From positions 186,001 to 250,000 of the forward strand of contig JAHJYW010000032.1 in NCBI GenBank assembly GCA_018827375.1: a DNA stretch of 64,000 nucleotides, written 5' to 3'. The notes under the pieces were generated by a model. It was given only the letters and a program-made list of their open reading frames with translations. It was not told where the DNA came from and made no database searches. Below, piece after piece: positions 17,554 to 27,706 of this stretch (the stretch's first letter is position 1; every line of letters starts with the position of its first letter). The translations under genes and the position numbers were made by a program. The DNA comes from Alphaproteobacteria bacterium. GTDB taxonomy: Bacteria; Pseudomonadota; Alphaproteobacteria; Caulobacterales; Hyphomonadaceae.

Positions 17554-18960
17554 CTAGAACAGAGAGCCCTGACCCTTGGTCGGGGCTTTCTTCGTTTTGG
17601 GCGCAGGGGCAGCAGGTGGAGACGGCGGCGCACCCTCCAGCGGCGTCGCGGCCACGTCACCATCGGCAAAGCTGACCTTGAACACCGAGGCACTGGCAGC
17701 CGGTCCTGCAGACCGGATCAGCTTGCCGTCTTCGCCGCGAACGATGGCAAAACCCCGGCTCAGCGTGGCGTGGTAAGATAGCGTTTCCAGCAGCTTGCCC
17801 TGTGATTCCAGCGAGACACGGCGCCTATCCATCAGGCGTACGAGGGCAGGGCGTGCCCGCACAGCCGTCTCCCGCAGGCTCTGGCGGGCGCGGCGAATGT
17901 CCGCTCTCAGGCCGCTTGGGCTGACCTGCGCCGCGGCGAGCCGGGCCCGGCTGCGTTCGATCAGCGTCCGCGTTGCGCGTGGCAGGCTGGCGGCCGCGTA
18001 GTCCAGCCGCTGGCGCTTGGACTGCAGTAGCGTCTCTGGACGCGGCAGCCGCGCGGCCCGCAACGCGTCGCGTGACCGCGCCGTGCGCCGGGCCAGCGCC
18101 CGCTTCAGCCGCGCGGCATTCTCCTCAATACTGAGGAGCAAGTCGTTGCGCACCGGCACGGCAATCTCTGCCGCCCCGGTGGGCGTCGGCGCTCGCGCAT
18201 CCGATACATAGTCGATCAGCGTTGTATCCGTTTCGTGGCCGACAGCCGAAATGAGCGGTATTTCGCTTTCGAAGGCCGCGCGCACGACGTTTTCCTCGTT
18301 GAACGGCCAGAGGTCTTCAATCGACCCGCCGCCCCGCGCCACGATTATCACATCGGGCCTGTCAGCGCCGGTCATCGCGTTGAACCCGCGAATGCCGGCC
18401 GTCACTTGCGCCGCCGCTGCATCGCCCTGAACGAGCGCGGGCCACACGATGACGCGTACCGGGAAACGGTCGCGGATGCGATGCAGGATATCGCGGATAA
18501 CGGCGCCGGTCGGGCTGGTGATCACGCCAATGGTCTGCGGCAGGTAGGGAAGGCGTTTCTTGTGAGCCGCGTCGAACAGGCCCTCGGCGGCGAGCTTCTT
18601 CTTGCGCTCTTCCAGCAGCGCCATAAGTGCGCCCGCGCCCGCCGGCCGCATGGAACTGGCCAGCAACTGGTAGTTCGAGCGCCCCTCGTAGATCGACAGG
18701 CGCCCGGTTGCGATCACTTCAAGGCCTTCCGCCGGCCGGAAGGGCAGCTTATCGACCTGTCCCTTCCACATGATCGTGTTGAGAACGGCCTTGTCGTCCT
18801 TGATGTCGGCATACATGTGGCCAGACCGAGCAATGGTGACCCGTCCCAGCTCCCCACGCACCACGACATGGTCGAAATTGGACTCGATTGTCCGCTTCAG
18901 GCTCGCGGCGAGCTCGGAAACGGAAACGGCGTGGTCATTGGAGACTGGCGAGTCGGACAT
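17554..18960 (-). CDS. xseA: Exodeoxyribonuclease VII large subunit
   Basis: About 468 residues from the ATG at 18960. The N-terminal OB-fold (SVSELAASLKRTIESNFDHV, VVRGELGRVTIARSGHMYAD) is followed by the catalytic core with PQTIGVITSPTGAVIRDILH, DVIIVARGGGSIEDLWPFNE and ISAVGHETDTTLIDYVSD, then a long Arg/Ala-rich coiled-coil region. The C-terminal tail is Pro/Lys-rich and low in complexity. With XseB (not in this window) it forms the single-strand-specific exonuclease VII. It is divergent from purD with about 47 bases between starts. Confidence 0.96.
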   Translation of the reverse strand: MSDSPVSNDHAVSVSELAASLKRTIESNFDHVVVRGELGRVTIARSGHMYADIKDDKAVLNTIMWKGQVDKLPFRPAEGLEVIATGRLSIYEGRSNYQLLASSMRPAGAGALMALLEERKKKLAAEGLFDAAHKKRLPYLPQTIGVITSPTGAVIRDILHRIRDRFPVRVIVWPALVQGDAAAAQVTAGIRGFNAMTGADRPDVIIVARGGGSIEDLWPFNEENVVRAAFESEIPLISAVGHETDTTLIDYVSDARAPTPTGAAEIAVPVRNDLLLSIEENAARLKRALARRTARSRDALRAARLPRPETLLQSKRQRLDYAAASLPRATRTLIERSRARLAAAQVSPSGLRADIRRARQSLRETAVRARPALVRLMDRRRVSLESQGKLLETLSYHATLSRGFAIVRGEDGKLIRSAGPAASASVFKVSFADGDVAATPLEGAPPSPPAAPAPKTKKAPTKGQGSLF

Positions 18961-19007
18961 CCAGCCTTTATAGCGGCTGGGAAGCAGCAGGCGAGGGGCC
19001 AAATCCC

Positions 19008-20297
19008 ATGAACATTCTCCTCATCGGTTCCGGCGGGCGCGAACATGCGTTGGCCTGGAAGATCGACCAGTCGCCCTTGGTGGACGTTGTGCACTCGACG
19101 CCCGGCAATCCCGGTATGGACGTGATCGGCCCCTGCTTTGATATTGCCGCCGACGATATCGACAATCTCGTGAAGCTTACCCTGCAGGTCGAGCCCGACC
19201 TAGTCGTCATCGGCCCGGAAGCGCCGCTGGCCCTCGGCCTAGCCGATGTGCTGCGCGCACGCGGCTTTGACGTGTTCGGCCCCAGCAAGAAGGCCGCACA
19301 ACTTGAGGCATCGAAGGCTTTCTCCAAGGGCCGGATGAAGGCCTATGGCGTGCCCACGGCGGCCTATGGCGAGTTCACCTCGCCAGAACTGGCCAAAGCC
19401 TTCCTGCGAACGATGGAAGCGCCTTACGTGCTGAAGGCCGATGGCCTCGCAGCGGGCAAGGGCGTTGTTATCGCAGAGACGCTCGAAGAGGCTGATACAG
19501 AAGTTGAGGAGATGTTGTCCGGCAAACATGGTGACGCCTCGGCCACGCTCGTCATCGAGGAATTCATGCATGGCGAAGAAGCCAGCATCTTCGTCATCAC
19601 GGATGGCGAAGGCGCGGTCTACCTGCCTGCCGCGCAGGACCACAAGCGCGTCGGCGACGGCGATACCGGCCCGAATACCGGTGGCATGGGCGCCTATGCG
19701 CCTGCGCCTGTCGTCACGCCCGCCATCATGGACCGAATCAAGGCCGAGATTGTCCAGCCCATGTTGAAGGGCATGGCGGCTGACGGCATGCCCTATCAGG
19801 GCGTGCTCTATGTCGGCGTCATGGTCACAGAAGAAGGCCCCAAGGTCGTCGAGTTCAACGCCCGCTTCGGGGATCCGGAATGCCAGGCCCTGATGAAAGG
19901 CCTCGCAGGCGACATCGTCCCGGCCATCCTTGCTTCGGCGACGAACGGCCTTGTCGGCAATGAAGAAGCCTTCGAATCCCTGCTCGAACTGGAGCGTTTC
20001 GAGCCGACCGCAACCGTGGTTCTCGCCAACAGGGGCTATCCTGGCAGCTATTCAAGAGGGTCAGTCATCAACGGCCTCACTGACGCGAACAACCTGCCCG
20101 GCGTCACCGTCTTCCAGGCTGGCACAGACCGCGATTCCGAGAATGCCATCGTCGCCGTTGGCGGCCGCGTGCTGAACGTCACCGCGTCTGGCGATACGTT
20201 GAAGGAAGCCATCGACCGCGCCTATACTGGCGTCGACCGCATCGACTGGCCCGAAGGCTTTTGCCGCCGCGACATCGGCTGGCGCGCGCTCAAATAG
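19008..20297 (+). CDS. purD: Phosphoribosylamine-glycine ligase
   Basis: 429 residues of a complete GAR synthetase, the second step of de novo purine synthesis. Visible motifs are the N-terminal MNILLIGSGGREHALAWK, GPEAPLALGLADVLR, the ATP-grasp region with YVLKADGLAAGKGVVIAE and VIEEFMHGEEASIFVITDG, and HKRVGDGDTGPNTGGMGAYA; it ends in the GARS C-domain. The start is the ATG at 19008, which matches the family N-terminus exactly; upstream in-frame sequence overlaps xseA and is not used. Confidence 0.97.
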   Translation: MNILLIGSGGREHALAWKIDQSPLVDVVHSTPGNPGMDVIGPCFDIAADDIDNLVKLTLQVEPDLVVIGPEAPLALGLADVLRARGFDVFGPSKKAAQLEASKAFSKGRMKAYGVPTAAYGEFTSPELAKAFLRTMEAPYVLKADGLAAGKGVVIAETLEEADTEVEEMLSGKHGDASATLVIEEFMHGEEASIFVITDGEGAVYLPAAQDHKRVGDGDTGPNTGGMGAYAPAPVVTPAIMDRIKAEIVQPMLKGMAADGMPYQGVLYVGVMVTEEGPKVVEFNARFGDPECQALMKGLAGDIVPAILASATNGLVGNEEAFESLLELERFEPTATVVLANRGYPGSYSRGSVINGLTDANNLPGVTVFQAGTDRDSENAIVAVGGRVLNVTASGDTLKEAIDRAYTGVDRIDWPEGFCRRDIGWRALK

Positions 20298-20299
20298 GC

Positions 20300-20887
20300 C
20301 TACTTGCCGACGAAGATCAGCGAGCCTTCAGGCACATCGGCGAGGAATGTCTTCAGGTCCGCCTTGGAGAACGCGATACAGCCGTTCGAGCGGCCGAGTT
20401 TTCCGTGCTGGGCGAGGAATTCCGGTTCGGCATAGCCAGCGGCGTGGATGACGATCGCGCGGTCGCGTGATGCGCTGTTCGTCGCATCGAGGCCATCAAG
20501 GCGCAGGCTTTGGCCATGCTGCCCGATATATTCCTCGGCGGTGACAAATGCGCCCTCAGGGCTGGCATTGGACCCGGATTCATTGGAGAAACTGTCGAGA
20601 AAGCCGTCATGGTCGGTGTCGGAACCCTTGCCATGCGTGGCCCGTAAAGCGGCCACGTCGCCGGTCTGCAGGTTCACGATATAGAGTCGTGGCTCACGTG
20701 AATGGAGCGAATAGTCGACAACCACGAGGCGGCCGGTCTCGCGGGTGTCCGCCTTGTGCGATTCCTGCGCGGCGAGCGCCTCTCCCAGCAATTCGGGCCG
20801 GATCTGGCCCTGCGGATCAAGCGTCACAGCCTGCGCGCCGAGCGCGGTGAGGGCGAAGAAGGCGAGGGCGCTGAGCGAACGTATCAT
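20300..20887 (-). CDS. Secreted murein L,D-transpeptidase (YkuD_2 type)
   Basis: 195 residues from the ATG at 20887 with a cleavable signal peptide (SLSALAFFALTALGAQA). The catalytic domain carries the late motif HGKLGRSNGCIAFSKADL with the nucleophilic Cys, plus an upstream His in IVIHAAGY, as in the YkuD_2 family. It probably forms or remodels peptidoglycan cross-links in the periplasm. It is convergent with purD, two bases apart, and divergent from the phosphotransferase gene. Confidence 0.87.
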   Translation of the reverse strand: MIRSLSALAFFALTALGAQAVTLDPQGQIRPELLGEALAAQESHKADTRETGRLVVVDYSLHSREPRLYIVNLQTGDVAALRATHGKGSDTDHDGFLDSFSNESGSNASPEGAFVTAEEYIGQHGQSLRLDGLDATNSASRDRAIVIHAAGYAEPEFLAQHGKLGRSNGCIAFSKADLKTFLADVPEGSLIFVGK

Positions 20888-20993
20888 GGCGTTCACTTTC
20901 CCCGGCAAATACGGCGACCTTACGGCAGGTCTTGGCACCGCGTATGGGCTGGTTATGGTGTCCCAGAGGAAACTTCAGAAACGAGAGTATACT

Positions 20994-22082
20994 ATGGCAG
21001 AGACAGAAACGGCACAGGACCTGTATTCAGGGACCAAACCGGTCGTGGAATCCCACAAGTTCGATGAGTCGAAACTCGCAGCCTGGATGGAAGCCAATGT
21101 CGAGGGCTATGAAGGCCCGCTCGTCGTGCGCCAGTTCAAGGGCGGCCAGTCGAACCCGACTTATCAGCTGATCACGCCGAAGAAAAAATATGTGATGCGT
21201 CGCAAGCCGCCGGGCAACCTTCTGCCCAGCGCGCACGCTGTTGACCGCGAATTCCGCGTGATCAACGCGCTGTATCCTCTCGGCTACCCCGTCGCGCGGC
21301 CCTATGGCGTGTGCATGGATGAAGACGTTGTCGGTACGATTTTCTACGTCATGGACAATGTCGAAGGCCGCATTCTCTGGGACGGCACGCTGCCTGAATA
21401 CGAGCCGGCGATGCGCCGCAAGATCTATGAAGCCAAGATCAAGACCTTTGCTGATCTCCACAATGTCGACTGGAAAAAGGCTGGCCTCGAAGGCTTTGGC
21501 AAGGAGGGCGATTATGTCGCCCGCCAGATCCACCGCTGGACGAAGCAGTACAAGGCTTCTGAAACGATGCACATTCCGGAGATGGAGCAGCTGATCGAAT
21601 GGCTGCCGAAGAACATCCCGGCCGGTGACAAGACAACCATCGTGCATGGCGACTACCGCCTCGACAATATGGTCCTGCACCCGACCGAGCCGAAAGTCAT
21701 TGCGGTGCTTGACTGGGAACTTTCGACCCTCGGCGATCCGCTTGCCGATTTCTCCTATCACCTCATGAACTGGGTCATGCCTGCCGGCGATACCAGCCGT
21801 GGCGCCATCTCGGCCATCCCGGACCTCAAGGCCTGGGGCATTCCGACCATGGAAGAATATGTGGCCATGTATTGCGAGCACACAGGCCGCGATGGCCTGC
21901 CGGAGCTGGACTATTACTTCGCGTATAACGCGTTCCGTCTTGCCGGGATCCTTCAGGGCATCATCGGCCGCGTACGCGATGGCACGGCCAACAGCGCCAA
22001 TGCGGAATCGAACGCCGCACGCGTCGTGCCGCTCGCGCAATTCGCCGCGAGCTATGCCCGCAAGGCCGGCATGGAGGGCTAA
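20994..22082 (+). CDS. Phosphotransferase family protein (APH fold, ACAD10/11-like)
   Basis: 362 residues. The aminoglycoside-phosphotransferase/choline-kinase fold is shown by FKGGQSNPTYQLITPKKKYV (nucleotide loop), the catalytic loop IVHGDYRLDNMVLH and the metal-binding VLDWELSTLGDPLADF. The closest family flavour is the APH domain found N-terminal to acyl-CoA dehydrogenases (ACAD10/11) or next to them in bacteria, proposed to phosphorylate hydroxyacyl-CoA-type substrates. It opens a run of plus-strand catabolic-looking genes. The ATG at 20994 is chosen on family length. Confidence 0.9.
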   Translation: MAETETAQDLYSGTKPVVESHKFDESKLAAWMEANVEGYEGPLVVRQFKGGQSNPTYQLITPKKKYVMRRKPPGNLLPSAHAVDREFRVINALYPLGYPVARPYGVCMDEDVVGTIFYVMDNVEGRILWDGTLPEYEPAMRRKIYEAKIKTFADLHNVDWKKAGLEGFGKEGDYVARQIHRWTKQYKASETMHIPEMEQLIEWLPKNIPAGDKTTIVHGDYRLDNMVLHPTEPKVIAVLDWELSTLGDPLADFSYHLMNWVMPAGDTSRGAISAIPDLKAWGIPTMEEYVAMYCEHTGRDGLPELDYYFAYNAFRLAGILQGIIGRVRDGTANSANAESNAARVVPLAQFAASYARKAGMEG

Positions 22083-22118
22083 GGCCCTCCCTCCGAACTT
22101 TTGGAAAGGGCATAGGCC

Positions 22119-23318
22119 ATGGGACTTGGGCGGCGTCTCGTCATCGGCTTGGCAGCACTGGGCGTCGCCGGTCTTGCTGGCTGGTTCTTCATCGGGCCTG
22201 ACTGGCGCGCGCTGATTGCGCACCAGCCCTATGGCCGGGATGTCCTCTTCTGGAACCTTGACCAGCGCGATGCGGGCTTCCGCATGCTCGACAAGATCCC
22301 GTTTGTCATCGAGTCACACGACATTGAGGCCGGCGACACGGTACATCCCTTGCCCGATGGCGAGCCGCTTGCGCTCGACTTGGACATGGACGCCTACCTT
22401 GCGTCCAACCGCACGGCAGGTCTCGTCGTGCTGCAGGACGGCAAGGTGCGCCTTGAGCGTTACGCGCTGGGTTTCCGTGACGATGGCCGCTGGACCAGCT
22501 TTTCCGTTGCCAAGTCACTCACGTCGACGCTCGTCGGCGCGGCCATTCGGGACGGTGCCATCAAGAGCCTCAATGATCCGGTCTCTGACTATATCAACGA
22601 GCTGAGCGGTTCGGCTTATGCCGACGTCACCGTCGAGCAATTGCTGACGATGACATCCGGCATCGCCTGGAACGAGGATTATGACGATCCGAATTCCGAT
22701 GTCGCCCAGTTCGACAAGCAGCCTGTCGAGGCCGGCAAGAGCGCCACAGCGACCTATATGGCGACCCTGCCACGTGCCCATCCGCCCGGTGAAGTCTGGA
22801 ACTATTCCACCGGCGAGACCAACCTTATCGGCATCCTCGTCATCCGCGCCACCGGCAAGTCGCTGGCCGACTACCTGTCGGAAAAGGTCTGGCGGCCCTA
22901 TGGCATGCAGCAGGATGCGTCGTGGCTGCTCGGCAATGATGGCTACGAGATCAGCGGCTGTTGCATTCAAGCCGCCGTGCGCGACTTTGCCCGTTTCGGC
23001 CAGTTTATCCTCGAAGGCGGCACTGTCTCAGGCGGGCCTGTCCTGCCCGATGGCTGGCTCGACAGCGCGACACAGCAGCAAGTGTCCTATGGCGCTCCCG
23101 GCGAAGGCTACGGCTATCAATGGTGGACATGGGACGATGGCTCGTTCCAGGCGGACGGCATCTTTGGCCAGGGCATCTTCATTGATCCGGCCCGTCGCCT
23201 CGTGATCGCATCCAATAGCAGCTGGACATCCGCGCTTGGCGACAAGGATGGCGAGTTCGAGGCCCGGAAGGCCTTCTACAAGACCGTCCAGAAAGCCGTC
23301 GACGCCGAAACGGAATAA
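22119..23318 (+). CDS. Serine hydrolase (class C beta-lactamase-like)
   Basis: 399 residues with an N-terminal membrane segment or signal anchor (about 8-25). The catalytic SxxK tetrad is S129-V-A-K132 in RWTSFSVAKSLTS; the Tyr motif is WNYSTGETN; the family C-terminal GYGYQWWTWDDG is present. This pattern resembles 6-aminohexanoate-dimer hydrolase/esterase-type relatives rather than true AmpC enzymes. It is likely periplasmic or membrane-anchored. It lies 36 bases after the phosphotransferase gene, so co-transcription is likely. Confidence 0.9.
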   Translation: MGLGRRLVIGLAALGVAGLAGWFFIGPDWRALIAHQPYGRDVLFWNLDQRDAGFRMLDKIPFVIESHDIEAGDTVHPLPDGEPLALDLDMDAYLASNRTAGLVVLQDGKVRLERYALGFRDDGRWTSFSVAKSLTSTLVGAAIRDGAIKSLNDPVSDYINELSGSAYADVTVEQLLTMTSGIAWNEDYDDPNSDVAQFDKQPVEAGKSATATYMATLPRAHPPGEVWNYSTGETNLIGILVIRATGKSLADYLSEKVWRPYGMQQDASWLLGNDGYEISGCCIQAAVRDFARFGQFILEGGTVSGGPVLPDGWLDSATQQQVSYGAPGEGYGYQWWTWDDGSFQADGIFGQGIFIDPARRLVIASNSSWTSALGDKDGEFEARKAFYKTVQKAVDAETE

Positions 23319-23392
23319 CCGGGCCGCCCCCTGCAACGGGGTGACGCCTCTACATCAAGGTGGCACAGTTCACCGGAAACAAGGGAGATGAC

Positions 23393-24304
23393 ATGACCGA
23401 CATCCTCAAAGGCCCGCTCCGTGCGCCAGCACAGATGCTGCAGGAGCAATCCTATGGCGGCCACAAGTCGCTGCACGACGATGCCGAAGCTGAGCGTCTC
23501 GGCATCAAGGCCGGCCCCATTGAAGGCCCCACGCACTTCCAGCAATTCGTGCCCATGCTCTACGACATCTGGGGCAAGGCCTGGTTCGAGCGCGGCTGCC
23601 TGTCGGTCCACTTCCTCAACATGGTGTTCGAGGGCGAGAAGGTCCGCGCCTTCGTCGAACGCCCGACTGACGGCGTGACGCGCGCCAGGTGCTGGGCCGA
23701 GAAGGAAGACGGCACGCCTGTTCTCGAGGCCAGCGCCACGCTTGGCCCGGACCATGGCACTACACTGCTTGAAGAGCGTATGGCCAAGCTGCGCCCCGCC
23801 GATGATCTCGTCATCCTCGAAGACATGAAGGTCGGCCTGAAGACCACCAATGACGAGCCTGTCCGCATGGGCCCTGACCAGCATATGGGCAATCTCTACC
23901 CCTTCAGCCTCGCGCAGAAACTGGCCGTCATCACCGAGCCCAGCAACTGGTACAGCGACGCCGACGCCTCGCCCTGGGGCCGCCCGGTCATCCCGCTTGA
24001 GATGGTCAGTGTACTCGCAAATTATACCGGGGGGATGGCCAACTGGCCCGTAAAGCATCCATCCATCGGTCTCTTCGCAGACCTCGAAATGCGCATGATA
24101 GATGGTCCGCTCTTTGTCGACGAGGATTACATCCTGCGCCGCGAAGTGGTGGCGCTGGGCGCCAGCCGCCGCGCCGAGAATTACTGGATCCGCACGCGCA
24201 TCTTCGATTCAACCGGCACGAAACAGGTCGCTGAAACCCTGCTCAACCACGGCGTCCTGAAGGCGAGCTATCCGCATTATCCCGCCGATAAGCTGCCAGC
24301 ATGA
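23393..24304 (+). CDS. Hypothetical protein, possible double-hotdog (MaoC-like) fold
   Basis: 303 residues from an ATG with GGGAGATGAC upstream. I do not recognise a named family with certainty. The two-part layout, AGPIEGPTHFQQFVPMLYD near the start and GRPVIPLEMVSVLANYTGG in the second half, resembles double-hotdog MaoC/FAS1-type dehydratase-like proteins that pair with acyl-CoA enzymes. No signal peptide or membrane segment. Position between a serine hydrolase and an alcohol dehydrogenase fits a catabolic role. The catalytic Asp/His of MaoC is not clearly visible. Confidence 0.75.
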   Translation: MTDILKGPLRAPAQMLQEQSYGGHKSLHDDAEAERLGIKAGPIEGPTHFQQFVPMLYDIWGKAWFERGCLSVHFLNMVFEGEKVRAFVERPTDGVTRARCWAEKEDGTPVLEASATLGPDHGTTLLEERMAKLRPADDLVILEDMKVGLKTTNDEPVRMGPDQHMGNLYPFSLAQKLAVITEPSNWYSDADASPWGRPVIPLEMVSVLANYTGGMANWPVKHPSIGLFADLEMRMIDGPLFVDEDYILRREVVALGASRRAENYWIRTRIFDSTGTKQVAETLLNHGVLKASYPHYPADKLPA

Positions 24305-24332
24305 GCGACCCAAAAGCCAAGGAATATCGCCT

Positions 24333-25370
24333 ATGAAAGGCCTTCTGTATCGCGGCGCCCGTGACATCGAATATGCCGATGCCCCACCGCCCCAGCCTGA
24401 GGACGTCCGCAGCGCGATCGTGAAGATCACGGCCTGCGGAATCTGTGGGTCTGACCTGCACATCTACCAGGGCCACGGCTTTTCCGAGACGAACGATTAT
24501 TGCGTCGGCCATGAAGCGGTTGGCGAAGTTGTCGAAACCGGTAGTGCCGTCACCCGGTTCAAGGCGGGCGACAAGGTGATGATCTCGGCCGCTGTCGGCT
24601 GTGGATCATGCCCATCCTGCATGGCCGGCAACATGACCCGTTGCGAGAACAACAACACGCGATGCTACGGCCTCGGCCACAAGCTGCAGGGCGTGCAGGC
24701 AGAATACACGATGGTGCCCGTCGCCGATTTTGGTCTCGCGAAGATCCCGGATGGCATCAGCGAAGACCAGGCGGTCCTCCTGACAGACAACCTGCCAACC
24801 GCCTGGTTTGGCTTGAAGAATGCCGACATCAAGCCCGGCAGCACGGTCGCCATCGTCGGCTGCGGACCCATCGGCCTGATGGCTGTCGAGGGCGCTTTCC
24901 TGATGGGCGCCGCACGCGTCTTCGCTGTCGACCTCGTGCCGGAGCGACGCCAGCAGGCCGAAGCCCTTGGCGCCGTCGCCTTCGACGCCTCCGATGCCCG
25001 TGACCAGATCACCGCGCTGACATCAGGCCGCATGTGCGACAGTGTCGTGGAATGCGTCGGCGCCGACGCCGCGATCCATCTCGCGATGAAACTCGCACGC
25101 AATGCCGGCACTGTGTCCTGCATCGGCGTGAACCAGTCGATGGACTTCAAGTTCCCGATGGCGCTGGCCTTCATCAAGGGCCTCACCTTCCGGACAGGTA
25201 CGTGTTCAGTGCCGATGCACTGGCCGGAACTCGTGCCGCTTGTTCAGGCCGGAAAGCTCCGCCCGGAACTGACCATCACTCACCACATGCCCCTATCCGA
25301 AGGGGCAGAGGCTTATCGTATGTTCGACGCGCGCGAAAACGGCGCGATGAAAATGATTCTGACACCTTGA
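24333..25370 (+). CDS. Zinc-dependent alcohol dehydrogenase (MDR superfamily)
   Basis: 345 residues. The catalytic zinc ligands are in TACGICGSDLH and CVGHEAVGEV; the structural zinc cysteines are in the cluster CGSCPSCMAGNMTRC; the NAD(P)-binding fold has GSTVAIVGCGPIGLMAVEGA. It therefore looks catalytically complete. It oxidises alcohols or reduces aldehydes; the substrate is not deducible. It starts 28 bases after the hotdog-like gene and is followed closely by the amidohydrolase gene, suggesting one transcript from about 21 to 26.7 kb. Confidence 0.93.
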   Translation: MKGLLYRGARDIEYADAPPPQPEDVRSAIVKITACGICGSDLHIYQGHGFSETNDYCVGHEAVGEVVETGSAVTRFKAGDKVMISAAVGCGSCPSCMAGNMTRCENNNTRCYGLGHKLQGVQAEYTMVPVADFGLAKIPDGISEDQAVLLTDNLPTAWFGLKNADIKPGSTVAIVGCGPIGLMAVEGAFLMGAARVFAVDLVPERRQQAEALGAVAFDASDARDQITALTSGRMCDSVVECVGADAAIHLAMKLARNAGTVSCIGVNQSMDFKFPMALAFIKGLTFRTGTCSVPMHWPELVPLVQAGKLRPELTITHHMPLSEGAEAYRMFDARENGAMKMILTP

Positions 25371-25383
25371 GGGGCTGACTGAT

Positions 25384-26676
25384 ATGAAACACATGAAACT
25401 GAAAGCACTGGCGCTATCCGCCACATTCCTCGGCGCAGCTGGCGCTGCCGCCGCACAGGACGCCATCATTCATGCGGGCCACCTGCTGGCCGTGCCGGGC
25501 GAAGGCTATCTCACCGAGCAGACGATCCTCATCAAGGATGGCCGGATCGCGTCAGTCAAACCGGGCTACAAACTGGAAGTGCGCGGCATCCCGGTGATCG
25601 ACCTGAAAAACGCCTACGTCGTCCCCGGCCTGATCGACAGCCACGTTCACATCACGAGCGAAAACGGCCCGGGCGAGCGCCTGAAAGCTTTCACCGATTC
25701 ATCCGTCGACACCGCCTTCGATGGCGCGGCCTTCGCGATGAAGACACTCGAGGCGGGCTTCACCACAGTTCAGGATGTCGGCGGCGAGAATGATGCCGTC
25801 TTTGGCCTGCGCGACGCAATTGCGCGCGGCGCCGTACAGGGCCCGCGCATGCGGGCAGCGGGTCAGGCCATTTCCATCACGGGCGGCCATGGTGATATCA
25901 ACGGCTATTCGTCCCCGGTCCTGAAGCTCTTCACCGGCACCAATATCTGCAACGGCGCAGACGACTGCCGCCGCGCCGTGCGCCAGCAGGTCAAGGAAGG
26001 CGCCGACGTCATCAAGATCACGGCCACCGGCGGCGTCCTGTCGAACACGGCAGCCGGGCTCGAACAGCAGTTCACCAATGACGAACTGGTCGCCATCGTC
26101 GAAGCTGCTCACTCCATGGGACGTCAGGTCACCGCGCATGCGCATGGCAAGGCCGGTGTTGACGCAGCCCTCCGGGCCGGCATCGATTCCATCGAACACG
26201 GCACCTATCTCGATGACGAATCCATCGCCTTGTTCAAGGAACACAATGCCACGCTCGTTCCGACTGTGATTGCGGGCGTAACGGTCACCGGCTGGACCAA
26301 CGAGCCATGGCTGCCGGAAGCGTCGCGCAACAAGGCCGCCATTGTCGGCCCGCTGATGCTCGACATGCTGCGCCGCGCCCATGCGGGCGGCGTGAACGTC
26401 GCATTCGGCACGGATACAGGCGTGTCGCAGCATGGTCTGAACGCCAAGGAGTTCGCCCTTATGGTCCAGGCTGGTTTCACAACTGAGGAAGCCATTCGCT
26501 CAGCCACCGTGTCCGCTGCAAAGCATCTCGAAATGGACGCTGACATCGGCACGATTGAACCGGGCAAGTATGCAGATATCGTCGCCGTCACTGCGGACCC
26601 CCTGAAAAAGATCACCGAGCTGGAATCGGTCGACTTCGTCATGCAGGGCGGCAAGGTCTACAAGGCGCTGGAATAG
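25384..26676 (+). CDS. Exported amidohydrolase family protein
   Basis: 430 residues with a signal peptide ([20 protein letters not shown]) cleaved near residue 25. The metal-dependent hydrolase signature is complete: HxH in [10 protein letters not shown], the probable carboxylated Lys in [11 protein letters not shown], His in [10 protein letters not shown] and [10 protein letters not shown], and Asp in [13 protein letters not shown]. The family includes imidazolonepropionase- and prolidase-like enzymes; a periplasmic peptidase or amidase is likely, substrate unknown. It follows the alcohol dehydrogenase gene by 13 bases. Confidence 0.92.
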   Translation: MKHMKLKALALSATFLGAAGAAAAQDAIIHAGHLLAVPGEGYLTEQTILIKDGRIASVKPGYKLEVRGIPVIDLKNAYVVPGLIDSHVHITSENGPGERLKAFTDSSVDTAFDGAAFAMKTLEAGFTTVQDVGGENDAVFGLRDAIARGAVQGPRMRAAGQAISITGGHGDINGYSSPVLKLFTGTNICNGADDCRRAVRQQVKEGADVIKITATGGVLSNTAAGLEQQFTNDELVAIVEAAHSMGRQVTAHAHGKAGVDAALRAGIDSIEHGTYLDDESIALFKEHNATLVPTVIAGVTVTGWTNEPWLPEASRNKAAIVGPLMLDMLRRAHAGGVNVAFGTDTGVSQHGLNAKEFALMVQAGFTTEEAIRSATVSAAKHLEMDADIGTIEPGKYADIVAVTADPLKKITELESVDFVMQGGKVYKALE

Positions 26677-26824
26677 CTGTATCTGCCGCACTTTGGCCCG
26701 GAACCTGCAAGACCTTCGCCTAACCCGCGAAGCATTTTGACATTGCGGGACAAAGGTCGGAATGTTGGGCATGCAAAAATTTTACGCCAGAATCCCTCAC
26801 GCCTCCGGCAGGAAAGGGCACGTC

Positions 26825-27700
26825 ATGGTTAAGATGGATCCATTCCTGCGACCGGCAGTGGCCTCCGTCGCCCTGCTCGGCCTTGTCGCCTGTGGCGGCG
26901 ATAAGCCGGCTGATACAGCCCAGGTCCCGGTTGCTGAAGACAGTCTGGAATGCGTCACGCTGCCTGAAGGCATGTATGCTTTCGAGAATGGCAAGTTCAC
27001 AGCTACCGTTTTGCCTCAGCAGCAGGCTCAGGCTGGCGAACAGTTGACGCGCGCCTCGAATGGTTGGGTTGGCGACATCGAGAATGCCTTCACAGGTGCC
27101 GGCTATACATGGATGGGCTTCGTTGCCCGGGAGAATATCGGCGTCGTGACAGGTGTCGCACCGGATGCAGACACCAAGCGGCGCGCCCTTGAAGCCGCCA
27201 CAACAGCCATCATGGCCGATCCGACTGGCGGCACAGAGATCAGCCTCATCGTTGACGGTATCAGCGTGGCTGAAGGTGAGCGCGGCCCGGGCGATAGCCT
27301 GTCGGCCCTCGCGCGCGGCGGCATTTCGCAGGATGCCTGCCAGCAGGCCCTCAATCAGACCATGGAAGGCCAGAAGGTCCAGTTCCCCACGAACCGGGGC
27401 GATATCTCGCCCGTCAGCATGGGCCTGCTCGATGCCGTGGCCGGCATCTCGATGCTCTGTGATGATTTCACGGTTGAGGTCGGCTCGCACACGGACTCCC
27501 GTGGGTCTGACGAATACAACCTCGTCCTCTCGCAGAAGCGCGCGGATGCGGTGAAACAGTACCTCGAGGAAAAAGGCGTCGCGACAGACCAGCTCACAGC
27601 CGTTGGCTATGGCGAAGGCATGCCGCTCGACACGGCAGACAATGCCGAGGCCTGGGGCCGCAATTCGCGCACCGAGTTCAAGATTTCTCGCCGTCCCTGA
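26825..27700 (+). CDS. OmpA-family peptidoglycan-binding lipoprotein
   Basis: About 291 residues from the ATG at 26825 (AGGAAAGGG upstream). The signal ends LLGLVAC-GGDKPAD, a lipobox, so the protein is predicted to be lipidated. The C-terminal about 110 residues form an OmpA-like domain with FTVEVGSHTDSRGSDEYNL, LSQKRADAVKQYL and GYGEGMPLDTADNAEAWGRN, which bind peptidoglycan. The central region has no recognised domain. It likely tethers the outer membrane to the wall. It is convergent with the DUF2855 gene, ending 6 bases from it. Confidence 0.9.
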   Translation: MVKMDPFLRPAVASVALLGLVACGGDKPADTAQVPVAEDSLECVTLPEGMYAFENGKFTATVLPQQQAQAGEQLTRASNGWVGDIENAFTGAGYTWMGFVARENIGVVTGVAPDADTKRRALEAATTAIMADPTGGTEISLIVDGISVAEGERGPGDSLSALARGGISQDACQQALNQTMEGQKVQFPTNRGDISPVSMGLLDAVAGISMLCDDFTVEVGSHTDSRGSDEYNLVLSQKRADAVKQYLEEKGVATDQLTAVGYGEGMPLDTADNAEAWGRNSRTEFKISRRP

Positions 27701-27706
27701 GCCGTC